Under the pieces are notes generated by a model. The model worked only from the letters and a program-made list of their open reading frames with translations. It did not search any database and was not told where the DNA came from. Positions 51,304 through 61,787 of a DNA stretch of 64,000 nucleotides are shown here, piece by piece (positions within the stretch are counted from its first letter, which is position 1; every line of letters begins with the position of its first letter). The translations under genes were made by a program, and so were the position numbers. Origin of the DNA: Lactobacillus mulieris (GTDB lineage: Bacteria > Bacillota > Bacilli > Lactobacillales > Lactobacillaceae); contig NZ_SDGL01000010.1 in NCBI RefSeq assembly GCF_007095465.1, positions 1 through 64,000 on the forward strand, given 5' to 3'.

Positions 51304-53391
51304 TTATTTAGAATTTTCGCTTTCTTCACGTTCTTCCTTGTAGTCACCATTTGGACATTGAACAACAAGTCCTTTTTTTGTTTTCTTCTCTACTAAGAAA
51401 TGACCATCATTTGGACAATCACGTCCAACTGGTTTATCCCATGAAACAAAGTCACAGTCCGGATAATTACTACATCCAAAGAACTTACGTCCACGTTTTG
51501 ATTTCTTTTCTACAATTTGACCTTTGCCACACTTAGGACAAACTACACCAATTTCTTTGACGATTGCTTTAGTGTTTCGACAATCTGGGAAACGTGAACA
51601 AGCATAAAACTTGCCATAACGTCCCATTTTAATAACCATTGGCGCTCCACAAATATCACAATTAAAACCAGCTGGTTCATCTTTGATTTGAACCTTTTCA
51701 ATTTCGCTATCTGCCTTTTCAAGCTCTTTAGAAAATGGCTTGTAGTATTCATCAACAACCTTAACCCAGTTTTTCTTACCTTCTTCAACATGGTCTAGGT
51801 CATTTTCTAATTGAGCAGTAAAGTCAACGTTAACAATATCAGGGAAAAATTTACCAACCAAATTATTAACAATCTCACCTAATTCAGTCGGTACAATTGA
51901 GCGTCCTTCAAGCTTAACGTAGTAGCGTCTTTGAATTGTATCAATTGTTGGTGCGTATGTTGAAGGGCGTCCAACTCCATTTTCTTCAAGAGCATGAACT
52001 AAACTAGCTTCAGTATACCGAGCTGGTGGCAAGGTAAAGTGTTGCTTATTGTCTTGCTTAGAAAGTTTAACATTGTCACCTTCTGCAAGATCTGGTAATT
52101 CTACACTCTTATCACTACCTGCATCATAAACCTTCGTAAATCCAGCAAACTTCATCTTAGATCCAGTTGTCCGATACATTACTCCATTTTGGACAATATC
52201 TGCACGAACTGTATCAAAAACAGCTGGTGTCATTTCACTAGCCGCAAATCTTGACCAAATTAACTTATAAAGTTTAAATTGTTCGCTTGTCAAACTTCTT
52301 TTAAGTGATTCTGGGGTACGGTAAATACTAGTTGGTCGAATAGCTTCGTGAGCATCTTGAGCATCTTCTTGGTTTTTGAAATGTCGTGCGCTTTTTGAAG
52401 CAAATTCTGCCCCAAAAGTTTCAGTTAAAAACTTACTTGCTTCTGCTTGAGCAACTGGTGAGGTACGCTTAGAGTCAGTACGCATATAAGTAATTAACCC
52501 AACCGTTCCTTCTTTCCCAAGACTAATACCTTCATAAAGTTGTTGAGCAATCGACATTGTTCTTCTAGTTCGATAGCCTAAACGCTTGTTAGCTTCTTGT
52601 TGCAAAGTAGAAGTTGTAAATGGAGCTGGGGCTTGACGCTTACGTTCCTTTTTAACTACAGTTTCAACAGTAAATGGCTTGTTTTTGTCTATTTTCTTTA
52701 AAACTGCTTGAACTGCTTCATTATTAGGAAGTTCAGTCTTTTTACCGTCCAAGCCATAGAAACTTGCTTGAAACTTCTTTCTGCCTTTTGTAAATTCGGC
52801 ATCAATAGTCCAGTATTCTTCAGGCTTAAAGTCTTTAATTTCTTGTTCACGGTCTAAAACTAGTTTTAAAGCAACTGATTGAACACGTCCAGCAGATAAT
52901 CCCTTTTTTACCTTGGCCCACAAAATCGGACTCAAAGAATAACCCACAAGACGATCCAAAACTCTACGAGCTTGTTGGGCATCAACTGTGTCCATATCAA
53001 TCATTCTTGGATTTTTAAAAGCATTTTTTACCGCATCTTTAGTAACTTCGTGAAAAGTAACGCGATGCTTTTGACCATCATTCAAATCTAAAATATGAGC
53101 GACGTGCCAAGCAATTGCTTCCCCTTCACGATCGGGGTCGGATGCTAAATATACAAATTTTGCTTTTTTGGCCTCTTTTTTTAATTCTTTAATTGTTTCG
53201 CCTTTACCACGAATCGAAATATATTTAGGTTGATAATCATGTTCGATATCAACACCCATTTGCGATTTAGGTAAATCTCTAATATGTCCCTTAGACGCAA
53301 TAACATGGTAAGAGCGCCCAAGATATTTTTCAATTGTCTTTGCCTTTGCAGGAGATTCGACAATAACTAAATTTTTCTTTCTAGTAGGCAT
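51304..53391 (-). CDS. topA: DNA topoisomerase I
   Basis: This 695-aa type IA topoisomerase relaxes negative supercoils. The TOPRIM domain starts [19 protein letters not shown], with [12 protein letters not shown]. The catalytic Tyr is in [14 protein letters not shown]. Three zinc-ribbon motifs end the protein ([37 protein letters not shown], and a last one, CPNDG...CPNGD, with fewer Cys). ATG 53391 with AAGGGG is preferred to the TTG one codon earlier. Confidence 0.97.
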   Translation of the reverse strand: MPTRKKNLVIVESPAKAKTIEKYLGRSYHVIASKGHIRDLPKSQMGVDIEHDYQPKYISIRGKGETIKELKKEAKKAKFVYLASDPDREGEAIAWHVAHILDLNDGQKHRVTFHEVTKDAVKNAFKNPRMIDMDTVDAQQARRVLDRLVGYSLSPILWAKVKKGLSAGRVQSVALKLVLDREQEIKDFKPEEYWTIDAEFTKGRKKFQASFYGLDGKKTELPNNEAVQAVLKKIDKNKPFTVETVVKKERKRQAPAPFTTSTLQQEANKRLGYRTRRTMSIAQQLYEGISLGKEGTVGLITYMRTDSKRTSPVAQAEASKFLTETFGAEFASKSARHFKNQEDAQDAHEAIRPTSIYRTPESLKRSLTSEQFKLYKLIWSRFAASEMTPAVFDTVRADIVQNGVMYRTTGSKMKFAGFTKVYDAGSDKSVELPDLAEGDNVKLSKQDNKQHFTLPPARYTEASLVHALEENGVGRPSTYAPTIDTIQRRYYVKLEGRSIVPTELGEIVNNLVGKFFPDIVNVDFTAQLENDLDHVEEGKKNWVKVVDEYYKPFSKELEKADSEIEKVQIKDEPAGFNCDICGAPMVIKMGRYGKFYACSRFPDCRNTKAIVKEIGVVCPKCGKGQIVEKKSKRGRKFFGCSNYPDCDFVSWDKPVGRDCPNDGHFLVEKKTKKGLVVQCPNGDYKEEREESENSK

Positions 53392-53552
53392 CAAATGCCC
53401 CTTTCTTAATCTGTAAAAATCATGCTTAAGGATAAAGTAGCTTTTTCAGATTGTCAAATAATATGTTGTTTCAGTATCTAGCTTAATATATAGTAGAAAA
53501 AAATCAACTATATTAAGCTATTAAAAATAATAATTTATTTACATTAGTTAAA

Positions 53553-54395
53553 TCAATGTATATTATCATAAAAAGTTTCAAGATTTAATAGTGGACACGC
53601 CCCTGCTTTAATAAGTTCATTTGGGCCTTGTGATAATGGTGAAAAGACTGATCCCGGCAAGGCAAAAATATTGCGATTTTCATACAATGCATAATTAGCA
53701 GTAATTAATGAACCCGACTCGCTTTTTGCTTCAGTTACAATCACATTGTCGCTTAAACCTGCCAGAATACGATTACGTTCTGGAAAACGAAAAGGTCGTG
53801 GTGGCGTGTCAGGAAGATACTCACTTATCAGTAAGCCATGTTTTATAATTTCCAGCTGTAAAAGTTGGTTTTCTTTAGGATAAAAGTGATTTAATCCATT
53901 ACCAACTACGGCAATTGTTTTACCATGATACTTTAAAGCTGTTTCATGAGCAAAACGATCTGCTCCCTTTGCCAAACCAGAAGCAATTACGTAATCTTGA
54001 CTTAAACGTGGCACCCAGGCATCTAAAGCTTGCTGAGTATATGAGCCTGCTTGCCGAGCTCCTACAATTGTTGTGATTGGCTTTTTTAGCAGAGAAATAT
54101 CCCCTTTAGCAAATAAAAGTAACGGCGGCCTATAAATTTGGCGCAATTTATCCGGGTATTCTTTATCAAAAAAGCTGATAATCTTACACTGCTTGGTAAG
54201 TAAATCAATGGTATGGGGATGCTTAGGATTAGAATAGGCCTTAATTGCTAATTCCTTTATTTGTTCGGGCAAAGTTTCTAAATCGGCCAAGTTTACAGCA
54301 GATAAACTAGTAAGCTTAGTCAAAATTGCTAAGGACTTTTGATATCCAATTCCCCTTTCAAGCTTTAATCTCAGTAAAAATTCTTTAATAGTCAT
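53553..54395 (-). CDS. dprA: DNA processing protein DprA
   Basis: This 280-aa DprA loads RecA on incoming single-stranded DNA in transformation. The Rossmann-like core has ITTIVGARQAGSYTQQAL, ASGLAKGADRFAHETAL, AVVGNGLNHFYPKEN and FPERNRILAGLSD. An N-terminal helical domain (1-70) precedes it. ATG 54395 is chosen because AAGGA lies 6 nt before; longer TTG/ATG starts exist. It is upstream of topA as in many Firmicutes. Relevant to the ComK/sigma genes at 8.2-9.7 kb. Confidence 0.93.
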   Translation of the reverse strand: MTIKEFLLRLKLERGIGYQKSLAILTKLTSLSAVNLADLETLPEQIKELAIKAYSNPKHPHTIDLLTKQCKIISFFDKEYPDKLRQIYRPPLLLFAKGDISLLKKPITTIVGARQAGSYTQQALDAWVPRLSQDYVIASGLAKGADRFAHETALKYHGKTIAVVGNGLNHFYPKENQLLQLEIIKHGLLISEYLPDTPPRPFRFPERNRILAGLSDNVIVTEAKSESGSLITANYALYENRNIFALPGSVFSPLSQGPNELIKAGACPLLNLETFYDNIH

Positions 54396-54444
54396 TCTCA
54401 TTCCTTCTTTCAAGTATATATACTCGAAAAAAGTTGATTTTTAC

Positions 54445-54473
54445 TAAAAAAGTCTAGTTTGGTAACTAGACTT
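54445..54473 (-). terminator. terminator of the surface protein gene
   Basis: A 10-bp stem AAGTCTAGTT (54450-54459) / AACTAGACTT (54464-54473) overlaps the gene's stop and has T's on -. Confidence 0.8.
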
Positions 54474-55431
54474 CTGACTTTAATTTTATTTTACAAATGA
54501 AAAATGAAGAAATAATTATTACAGTCCCTAGTACTATTAAAGAACACTGGTTAAAATTAAGTTCAGCTTTTTTAAATGATGAATTCCTCTTGTTCTTCTT
54601 ATTTTTCATCACTGCCTTTTTTCTGTTCGGCATAGTATACAAGCTTATCGCCTTGTCATCATCATTTAGATAGGTATCAGGTAAACTTCCATTTGTTTTG
54701 GGATTTTCTTTAAGATTTATATTTGGACTGGTTATTTTATTTCTTTTCTCCTCTTCTTTTTTGGAGTTGCTATTTTTATCTTTTAAATAAATCTTAACCT
54801 GTTGATTAGAATCACCTGTAAATGTATAAGAACTAGGAATTATATTATTATCGATTGAATATTTGTTTTTATCAGGATTAACAATATTTAAAGTTATTTT
54901 TTCCCCTGACTTTCCAGAATAACTATCTTTGGATAAAATCTCATTAGTAGTTTTATCAATATACTCAACTGAGAGAGTGCGTTCATCAGGATAGTAAATA
55001 ATATAATAATTCCTATCCAAATTAGTATTATCAAGACTAGTTAACGTAACTTCAGATTTTGGAATAATTCCATCAGCTAATTTTTCTTCTTTTTGACCAG
55101 TTTCATCTGTTAAGAATGCTGTATACCCTTCTTTTTTAGGCATAGTGTAATTAGGCCACTCAGAACTAACTTCTTTATCCAAAGTAAATTTTCTTTGGTT
55201 GTTCTCGATTGAAACCTTTTCATCATAAGTTAGAGTTGCTCTATCTTGATGAACTAGTTGAAAATCTTCATCACCATCGACTTTGGCATAAATCTTTCTA
55301 TTAGCAGTAAGTGTTTGATTTTTTATACTTTCAGTTAAACTTGTTGTTTCTGCAAACACTACCCTTGAATTAAAAAACAATAAAAATGCAGAAGTAGCAG
55401 CAATTTGTGCTGCTTTTTTAAAGAAAATAAT
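54466..55431 (-). CDS. secreted membrane-anchored surface protein with MucBP-like part, ATT start
   Basis: About 321 aa. From ATT 55431 the frame reads a clear signal peptide (IIFFKKAAQIAATSAFLLFF, then NSRVVFA before ETT). Next come beta-rich extracellular segments, a MucBP-like part (TLSVEYIDKTTNEILSKDSY), an LPDTY sequence resembling a mutated LPXTG, a very basic stretch, and a C-terminal membrane segment (CSLIVLGTVIIISSFFICKI). No ATG, GTG or TTG lies between the upstream in-frame stop (55441-55443) and the end of the signal peptide. AGGAG sits 6 nt before ATT. Either ATT is used or the start was lost by mutation. An alternative TTG at 55380 would remove the signal peptide. Confidence 0.6.
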   Translation of the reverse strand: MIFFKKAAQIAATSAFLLFFNSRVVFAETTSLTESIKNQTLTANRKIYAKVDGDEDFQLVHQDRATLTYDEKVSIENNQRKFTLDKEVSSEWPNYTMPKKEGYTAFLTDETGQKEEKLADGIIPKSEVTLTSLDNTNLDRNYYIIYYPDERTLSVEYIDKTTNEILSKDSYSGKSGEKITLNIVNPDKNKYSIDNNIIPSSYTFTGDSNQQVKIYLKDKNSNSKKEEEKRNKITSPNINLKENPKTNGSLPDTYLNDDDKAISLYTMPNRKKAVMKNKKNKRNSSFKKAELNFNQCSLIVLGTVIIISSFFICKIKLKSEV

Positions 55432-55503
55432 AGACCTCTCCTATTTCTAATCTGTATTTTTATCATACTATATTTATAAAATATTACAAATATAAGCAAT
55501 TAA

Positions 55504-55689
55504 AAAGAAAAACGACACTCATTCTGAATGTCGCTTCTGGGGTATTAAAAGCAATTAAACTCGTTTCTTTATAGAAAGGAGGAGAACCTATCTAGGGATT
55601 CAATAGGCTCTGAATAAAGGATAAATAACGTATGGATTCGATAAGTAAATTACGTTTATACCTAAAGGCGAATCGGTTAATTGCTTTCA
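55504..55689 (-). ncRNA. candidate structured RNA of ~185 nt with 6S-like topology
   Basis: No ORF occupies this stretch. On - an extended -10 (TGATATAAT) predicts a start near 55689. A terminator (stem 55513-55533, then T-rich) ends it near 55504. The ends of the RNA body pair perfectly over 11 bp (55677-55687 with 55548-55558), leaving a large, partly paired interior (GATTCG/CGAATC and AACGTA/TACGTT inside). Length and end-to-end closing stem resemble bacterial 6S RNA, which binds RNA polymerase. I cannot confirm the family from sequence alone. Confidence 0.5.
55513..55533 (-). terminator. terminator of the structured RNA
   Basis: CGACACTC (55513-55520) / GAATGTCG (55526-55533) with one wobble and a long T-rich tail on -. 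Confidence 0.65.
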
Positions 55690-55695
55690 AGCAAT

Positions 55696-55704
55696 ATTAT
55701 ATCA
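55696..55704 (-). promoter_or_regulatory. extended -10 promoter element of the structured RNA
   Basis: TATAAT on - (55701-55696) is preceded by TGA, giving an extended -10; the -35 region is weak. Confidence 0.5.
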
Positions 55705-55902
55705 TCTTTTATTAAAAATTATTATTATTCGCACTAAGAAATATTATAATTAATTTCACTTTAATCAAAATTGAAAGCTTTTACATCTTTGATATAATAT
55801 TTATCTTGTTTTATAAAATAATCATACATAATGTTATTTGGTTGATTTATTAATTTTATTCCAATTAAAATAATATTATAATTAAAAATCATGAGGTAAA
55901 CT

Positions 55903-56331
55903 ATGAAAATTCAAACCACTAAAGATATTAGATCAACTCTTTATCAACAAATTTTAGACTTACGAAAAGAAGTTTTTATAAAAGAACAACATGTTCCTGC
56001 TAATTTAGAACTTAAAGATGAACAGGGACCTATTTATTATGGTGGCTTAATAAATAATAACCTTGTTTGTTGCGCTCGTGTTAAAGAAGAACACGATAAA
56101 ACATGGCATATCCAAAGAGTAGCAACTAAAGCAACTTTTCGTGGCCAAGGACTTAATTCACAACTAATCAAAAGAATTGAAAATGATGCCCAGGCTAAAG
56201 GGATTTCTACTCTAATTTTAGGAGCCCAAGATCAAGCACAAGGTTTTTATCTAAAACTGGGCTTTAAAGTTGTTGGGGATGCTTTTATTGATGCAGGTAT
56301 AAGTCATCATATGATGCAAAAGAAAATATAA
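55903..56331 (+). CDS. GNAT-family N-acetyltransferase, ElaA-like
   Basis: This 142-aa acetyltransferase has an N-terminal ILDLRKEVFIKEQHVP typical of the ElaA subgroup. The acetyl-CoA loop is RVATKATFRGQGLNSQLIKR, and the C-terminal motif is AQGFYLKLGFKVVGDAFIDA followed by SHHMM. The substrate is unknown. The ribosome site is ATGAGGTAA. It is convergent with rnhB through a shared terminator. Confidence 0.87.
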   Translation: MKIQTTKDIRSTLYQQILDLRKEVFIKEQHVPANLELKDEQGPIYYGGLINNNLVCCARVKEEHDKTWHIQRVATKATFRGQGLNSQLIKRIENDAQAKGISTLILGAQDQAQGFYLKLGFKVVGDAFIDAGISHHMMQKKI

Positions 56332-56353
56332 TTTAACATAATTTTTGAAATGT

Positions 56354-56380
56354 AAAAAGGAGCAAATCGCTCCTTTTTTA
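56354..56380. terminator. bidirectional terminator GNAT / rnhB
   Basis: A 10-bp perfect stem AAAAAGGAGC / GCTCCTTTTT with a 5-nt loop, T's on both sides. Confidence 0.85.
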
Positions 56381-57136
56381 TTTATTAAAATCATACTCAC
56401 TAACAGGTGAAAAACTACGTCTATGAATTGGAGTTGCACCAAATTCTTTAAGTGCGGCAATATGTTTTGCTGTCCCATAACCAGCATTATGCTCAAAATC
56501 ATATTGAGGATAGACCTTGGCGTAATCATTCATTAATTCATCCCTAAAAACCTTGGCAATAATTGATGCAGCCGCAATCGAATTAGATTTACTATCGCCT
56601 TTAATTAGTTCAATTTGTTTAATATCAACTGGTACATTCATTGCATCTACAAGCAATAAATCAGGCTTAATAGCTAAGTTATTTACTGCTTGAGCCATTG
56701 CCACACGATCAGCTTCGTAAATGTTGATTCTATCAATCAATTCAGGACTACCAACTCCAATTCCGACTGCAACTGCTTTATCCAAAATTTGGGGATAAAG
56801 TTCTAACCTCTTTTTGGGACTTAATTTTTTAGAGTCATTAACTTCAACTAAATCAAAGCTATCATCTAAAATAACAGCAGCTGTTACAACGGGGCCAGCA
56901 AGTGGCCCACGTCCTACTTCATCAACACCAGCAACAATTGAACCAGCTTTCCAAGCCTTTTGCTCATACTGGAAACGATTCATAAAAGCTGCCTTGGCTT
57001 TTGCAAGTTTTGCAAGTCGTTTATTGTAGCTTTCAAGGAGTTTTTGAACGCCTTTGCGCTCATCCTTTTGCAAAAGTGCCAGTGTTTCTGAATCAACCTC
57101 ACCTTGTAATATTTCTTTTATTTCTTTAATACTCAT
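56378..57136 (-). CDS. rnhB: ribonuclease HII
   Basis: This 252-aa enzyme cuts RNA in RNA-DNA hybrids and removes single ribonucleotides. Acidic active-site residues are visible in [20 protein letters not shown] and in [31 protein letters not shown] is the third signature. A 70-residue helical N-terminal extension is typical of Firmicute RNase HII. It overlaps rbgA by 4 bp. Confidence 0.96.
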   Translation of the reverse strand: MSIKEIKEILQGEVDSETLALLQKDERKGVQKLLESYNKRLAKLAKAKAAFMNRFQYEQKAWKAGSIVAGVDEVGRGPLAGPVVTAAVILDDSFDLVEVNDSKKLSPKKRLELYPQILDKAVAVGIGVGSPELIDRINIYEADRVAMAQAVNNLAIKPDLLLVDAMNVPVDIKQIELIKGDSKSNSIAAASIIAKVFRDELMNDYAKVYPQYDFEHNAGYGTAKHIAALKEFGATPIHRRSFSPVSEYDFNK

Positions 57137-57975
57137 GCTTCAACTTTTTCTAAATTAATTCTACCTAGTCGGCCTTTACGTAACTGATTAAGCAAGAATA
57201 AGCTCATCTTTTCATAATCATCTCGCATACCATATTTTTCTGTCATTGCGAGTAATAGCTCAGGCAATGGTAAATCATTTACACTTTGTTCAGATAAACG
57301 ACTAAATTTTACCAAGCTCTTAAAATAATTTTCTTTCAAGTATTCCATTACAAATAATGCAACATCATCCGCATGAAACACACTTTCTTTAATTGAGCCA
57401 AGAGCAGCTAGCCTAAAGCCAACAGCTTGATCTTCAAATTTTGGCCAAAGAATACCAGGTGTATCAAGAATTTGTACACTTTCACTTGTTTTAAGCCAAC
57501 TTTGCCCTTTGGTTACACCTGGACGATCACCAACAATAGCGACATTTCTACCAACTAAGCGATTAATGATTGTTGATTTACCACAGTTAGGAATTCCAAC
57601 TAAGCAAATTCTAATGGTAGGATTGCTGGCCCCTTTAGCTTCCAGCTTATCAATCCGATCTTTAGCTGCTAACTTAATCAACTTAAATAAAGGAGCCATA
57701 TTGGTATTGTGTTGAGCATCTAGCTTGAGGACGAACTTTCCGTCACTTTTTAACTTAGCTTCCCATTTATTAATTTCATTAGGGTCAGCTAAATCAGCTT
57801 TATTTAAGATAATAATATGGGGCTTATCCCCTACTATGTCACTAATTAAAGGATTTCTTGATGAAGCAGGAATTCTTGCATCAACTACTTCTACAATCAC
57901 ATCAAGTAAACTTAACTTATCTTCTAATTGAACCCGTGCCTTGTTCATGTGGCCAGGATACCATTGAATTGCCAT
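57133..57975 (-). CDS. rbgA: ribosome biogenesis GTPase RbgA (YlqF)
   Basis: This 280-aa circularly permuted GTPase needed for 50S assembly has G4 NKADL (about residues 58-62) coming before G1 [14 protein letters not shown] and G3 DTPGILWP. The N-terminal [13 protein letters not shown] is the YlqF hallmark. A C-terminal RNA-binding helical domain follows. It is coupled to rnhB by a 4-bp overlap, a conserved pair. Confidence 0.96.
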   Translation of the reverse strand: MAIQWYPGHMNKARVQLEDKLSLLDVIVEVVDARIPASSRNPLISDIVGDKPHIIILNKADLADPNEINKWEAKLKSDGKFVLKLDAQHNTNMAPLFKLIKLAAKDRIDKLEAKGASNPTIRICLVGIPNCGKSTIINRLVGRNVAIVGDRPGVTKGQSWLKTSESVQILDTPGILWPKFEDQAVGFRLAALGSIKESVFHADDVALFVMEYLKENYFKSLVKFSRLSEQSVNDLPLPELLLAMTEKYGMRDDYEKMSLFLLNQLRKGRLGRINLEKVEA

Positions 57976-58073
57976 GTAAAAAATCCTTTCATTTTTATAA
58001 TTTTATACCTGAAAAAGGGCGTCAGTATTTATAATACCATGATTTGTTGTTGCAGCTAACACTTTCTTTTAAC

Positions 58074-58096
58074 AAAAAAGCACCTAATGGTGCTTT
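58074..58096 (-). terminator. terminator of the antiporter locus
   Basis: AAAGCACC / GGTGCTTT with a 4-nt loop, followed on - by TTTTTTGTT. Confidence 0.75.
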
Positions 58097-59689
58097 AATC
58101 TTCCTTTGATCCCAAAAATAAAATTTCAGCCATCAAAGTCTCACGATATAATTTTAAAAAACCTTCACGATATTTTTGTTCACTCTGGGCAATCTGACCT
58201 AAATAATTGCGCTCTAGTCGAAAGGCATAGCGATAAACTTCATCTCGAAATTCTCGATCATGTGGCTTCAAATCTGGTCGACGCACGGTCGTATTCATTT
58301 CTTTCAAGAAATCCTTCATTGATACCTCATCTAATTGGGCCTTTAGGTCATATAACAACTGCCTACGCAAAGGTTCAGGTAAATAAATTTTGTCCAGTTC
58401 AAGCATAGCATACTCAACCATATTTTTTCTAACTTTGCGCATTTCCTTAATTTGGTCAAGATCCGCTACTTTTTTTGGCAATAAGAACCTAAAAACAAAG
58501 GTCGGAACAACCATACTTAAAATAATTAAAGTAGAACTTGCCAATAAAGCAAAATGAATATCAGATAACTTAATAGTTTCCTCAGTTAAAGTATAAGCGA
58601 GGGCAAAAGTAACAGCACCATGAATTCCTCCCAAACTAAAAGTCCAAGCTCGCTTTTGATTGTGCCTAAATTCTGTTAAAAAAGTATAGAAGTATCGAAC
58701 CAAGACATTAATTACATATAAAAATGCCCCAACTAAAATTGCCATAATTGTTTGTGCATTAAAAATATCTTCTTCTAAGAGTCTAATCAATACTAGCCCT
58801 AAAATTACAAAGACAGAGCCATTCAAAACATCTGTAAAAATATTGCTTAATTGATTTCCAACAAAAACCATTTGCGGATTGGTCAACTTACTTCTCTGGT
58901 GTTCTGCATTATGGACTAACCCCGCAACAACAACTGTAATTACACCTGATACATGGATTTCTTCAGCAAAAAATACAACAAAAATGGTGTCATCAAATAA
59001 GCTATTTGAACAGGTGTATTCAGAGAGAAATTACTATTATCTAAACTACTAGATTGCATAGTTTTTTGTCTAATCATTGCTAATAGTAAAGAACTAATAA
59101 TTCCTAAAACAATACCACCTACAACAGAAATGAATAATTGACCAACAGATTCAATAATTACCAAATTCTTATTAACATACCAACTGACCATCATGGCTAG
59201 TAAAATCAAACCAGATGCATCATTAAATAACGATTCATTTCTAAGATAATAGGCAACTTTTCTTGGAACCTTTAGACCATGTGTAACACTTTCACCAGCC
59301 GTGGCATCAGTAGGGGTAGCAATTGCAGCAAGTAAAAAACAAAAGGCCATACTCATGCCAGTTAAGTAATACAAACTAAAGCCAGCTACTAATTCAATTA
59401 TTACAATCATGACTACTGTCAAGCCAACTATTGATTTCCAAAATCTCTTAACATAATAAAGCTGTGTATTTTGTCCTTCAAAAAACAGTAATGGTGCAAC
59501 AATAAGCTCCATAAAAACTTCAGATTGAAAATCTTCCACTAAATTATTTAATAAAGGCACTAACCCTAGTATCATTCCAAAAAAAAAAGCCACATAATTG
59601 ACTGAGATTTTGTGGAAATATGCTTTTTGAAAAACCATCGCCAAATTAGTTGTAAACAAAATCACTAAGGTTGAAATTAAAATATCCAC
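58095..59689 (-). pseudogene. CPA1-family Na+/H+ antiporter, frameshifted
   Basis: Two consecutive - frames make one antiporter of about 530 aa. The 5' part (58940-59689, 249 aa) has nine or so membrane segments and the transport-site motif LLAAIATPTDATAGESV with NESLFNDASGLILL. The 3' part (from 58886 back to 58095) continues with membrane helices (GSVFVILGLVLIRLLEED, GIHGAVTFALAYTL) and a cytoplasmic tail. The break lies in a six-T tract (58968-58973). One more T restores FAEEIHVSGVITVVVAGLVH and joins both. It is either inactivated, phase-variable, or a sequencing error. Confidence 0.85.
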
Positions 59690-59710
59690 GTATCATCACC
59701 TTCTAAAATA

Positions 59711-59737
59711 AAAAAGCCAGGAGAATATCCTGGCCTT
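59711..59737 (-). terminator. terminator of yozE-like gene
   Basis: AGCCAGGA / TCCTGGCCT stem with a T run on -. Confidence 0.8.
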
Positions 59738-59960
59738 ACATATTATCTTTATACAATTCATATGCTCGATCAAAAATTGTCATACTTGGTAAATATGAAG
59801 CATTTAATTCCAAATAATCAGACAATTTTTCATAATCCTGCTCTTGTTTTGGAAATTGTTGATCGTGTTGTGCATTATTAGCAAATTCAGCAATTTCATC
59901 ATGTGAATCAGGATTTCTTTGTGTCATTAAGAATCGATAAAAACTTTCTCGATAAGCCAT
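59736..59960 (-). CDS. YozE-family (UPF0346) small protein
   Basis: This 74-aa SAM-like helical protein carries family features: [20 protein letters not shown] near the N-terminus, [16 protein letters not shown] in the middle and the YELYKDNM end. Function unknown; widely conserved in Firmicutes. Start ATG with AAGGAG. Confidence 0.88.
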   Translation of the reverse strand: MAYRESFYRFLMTQRNPDSHDEIAEFANNAQHDQQFPKQEQDYEKLSDYLELNASYLPSMTIFDRAYELYKDNM

Positions 59961-60067
59961 GTTAGCTCCTTTATTTAATTAAATAATATGTTGATTTAAT
60001 ATTACTATAAATATAATTGGTTATCAAAAAACTGCAAATTACCAAAGTAATTGCAGCTAAATTTAAT

Positions 60068-60910
60068 TTATTCTGAATAAAACATTACTGCGTAAGCTCC
60101 ATGCCCAGCGTGAGTTATAATAATCGGACTAGTTTCTTGAATTAAAATATCCATGTCTGGATTAATTTCTTTAAGCTCATTAGCTAATTCTTCCATATCA
60201 TCTGGTGTATCAACGTAGGAAATACCAAGATGTTTAACATTAGGAGTATTTTTTACCAATTCAATCAAATCTTGATTAAATTTCTTAGTAAACTTCTTTC
60301 CTCTTCCCTTTGCTTTTATATTTAAGACATTAGTAGTCATTTCAAGGAAAAGCCTAATATTAAGCAAAGTAGCTACTCTTCCGGCTAAAGCACCAAGGCG
60401 CCCACCTTTAATAATATTAGTTAAATCAGGCACCATCATTTCAAGATGCATTTGATCTTGCATTTGTTTAAGACGTGCAATAATTTCATCGAGTCCTTTA
60501 TCAGCTTGGGCCATTTTAGCAGCTTCTAAAACTTCAAAGCCCATTGCCCGGTCAGTATAACCTGAATCAAAAATTGTTACATCAAAATCTACTAATTCAC
60601 TAGCTTGTCGAGCAGCATCAACTGTACCGCTCAAGCATTTAGCCATAAAAATCCCCAAAACTTGACTACCATCTGCAGCAAGCTTCTTAAATTCATCTAC
60701 AAAGCGTCCAATTGCTGGTTGACTAGTTTTAGGTAATTCATTTGCACTATCCATTTTTTGGATAAAGTCTTTTCGAGTAATATCTTCGCCATCAACATAT
60801 GTCTTATCATCAATCGTAATTGAAAGAGGTACGACAGTAATATCATATTTTTCAATTTCTTCTGGACTTAATTGTACTGATGAATCAGTAATAACTTTAA
60901 TTTTTGGCAA
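60068..60910 (-). CDS. degV: DegV-family fatty-acid-binding protein, second copy
   Basis: This 280-aa DegV/FakB protein begins MPKIKVITDSSVQLS, has LPKTSQPAIGRFVDEF, AKCLSGTVDAARQ and IIKGGRLGALAGRVA. It is clearly a paralog of the protein at 35886-36770 rather than a recent copy. The start is TTG 60910, the only start matching the family N-terminus; GAAGG lies just before it. Confidence 0.92.
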   Translation of the reverse strand: MPKIKVITDSSVQLSPEEIEKYDITVVPLSITIDDKTYVDGEDITRKDFIQKMDSANELPKTSQPAIGRFVDEFKKLAADGSQVLGIFMAKCLSGTVDAARQASELVDFDVTIFDSGYTDRAMGFEVLEAAKMAQADKGLDEIIARLKQMQDQMHLEMMVPDLTNIIKGGRLGALAGRVATLLNIRLFLEMTTNVLNIKAKGRGKKFTKKFNQDLIELVKNTPNVKHLGISYVDTPDDMEELANELKEINPDMDILIQETSPIIITHAGHGAYAVMFYSE

Positions 60911-61058
60911 AACCTTCGCCTTCCCATCCTTTTGGCTTTAACATATCTTGTATTTTTCTTTGGTATACTATAATGTAAGAAATACAGGTAAGCATATGTT
61001 TACTACAAGTAAATCAAAAATTCTTTAATATAGTAATAATGAATAAAAAGGACAAACA

Positions 61059-61724
61059 ATGAATTTTAAAAAAATTTGGCAAAAACCGCAACATCAACCA
61101 AAAGTTATACCACTTTTGGATAATATATTTTCAGCAATAACTCATGGCATTGGATTTGGTTTAGCAGTTACTGCTCTTGTATTATTAATCATTCGAGCAG
61201 CATCAACACATTCACCTTTAAGAGTTGTTACCTTTAGTATTTATGGCGCTAGTTTGGTTTTTTTATATTTATTTTCAACGCTCTATCATTCCTTAATTTA
61301 TACTAAGGCTAGAAAAGTATTTCAGATTTTTGATCATTCTTCAATATTTCTTTCAATTGCAGGCTGTTATACTCCATATTCTTTAGTTGCAATTGGTGGT
61401 ATTAAGGGGTGGTTAATTTTTGGCATAATTTGGGGAATTACAGTTTTTGGAATTTTATATTACATACTAGCAAAAAACAAAAATAGCATCATTGAAGTTA
61501 TTATGTATATTGCAATGGGCTGGCTGGTAATTTTTTCAGCTCCGCAGTTATACAGTTATCTTGGAACAACTGGTTTTTGGTTACTAGTTGCTGGCGGAAT
61601 AAGTTACACAATTGGAGCACTCTTTTATTCAATGATCGGTGTACCAATGATGCACACAGTTTGGCATTTATTTGTTTTAGCTGGTTCTATTTTGATGTTC
61701 TTTTCAGTATTATTTTATGTTTAA
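61059..61724 (+). CDS. hemolysin III family membrane protein
   Basis: This 221-aa seven-helix protein of the PAQR/HlyIII (YqfA) family has ITHGIGFGLAVTALVLLIIR, STLYHSLIYTKARKVFQIFD, HSSIFLSIAGCYTPY and the final HTVWHLFVLAGSILMFF. The Ser/His/Asp residues expected for a metal-dependent hydrolase-like site are present. It runs against local strand trend, with its own terminator at 61734-61777. Confidence 0.92.
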   Translation: MNFKKIWQKPQHQPKVIPLLDNIFSAITHGIGFGLAVTALVLLIIRAASTHSPLRVVTFSIYGASLVFLYLFSTLYHSLIYTKARKVFQIFDHSSIFLSIAGCYTPYSLVAIGGIKGWLIFGIIWGITVFGILYYILAKNKNSIIEVIMYIAMGWLVIFSAPQLYSYLGTTGFWLLVAGGISYTIGALFYSMIGVPMMHTVWHLFVLAGSILMFFSVLFYV

Positions 61725-61733
61725 TAAGTTAAT

Positions 61734-61777
61734 AGCTGGTAAACTTCATTCTTTGAATGATGATTACCAGCTTTTTT
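61734..61777 (+). terminator. terminator of hemolysin III gene
   Basis: The outer stem AGCTGGTAA / TTACCAGCT with inner CATTC/GAATG is followed by TTTTTT. Confidence 0.85.
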
Positions 61778-61787
61778 GATTTAGATA

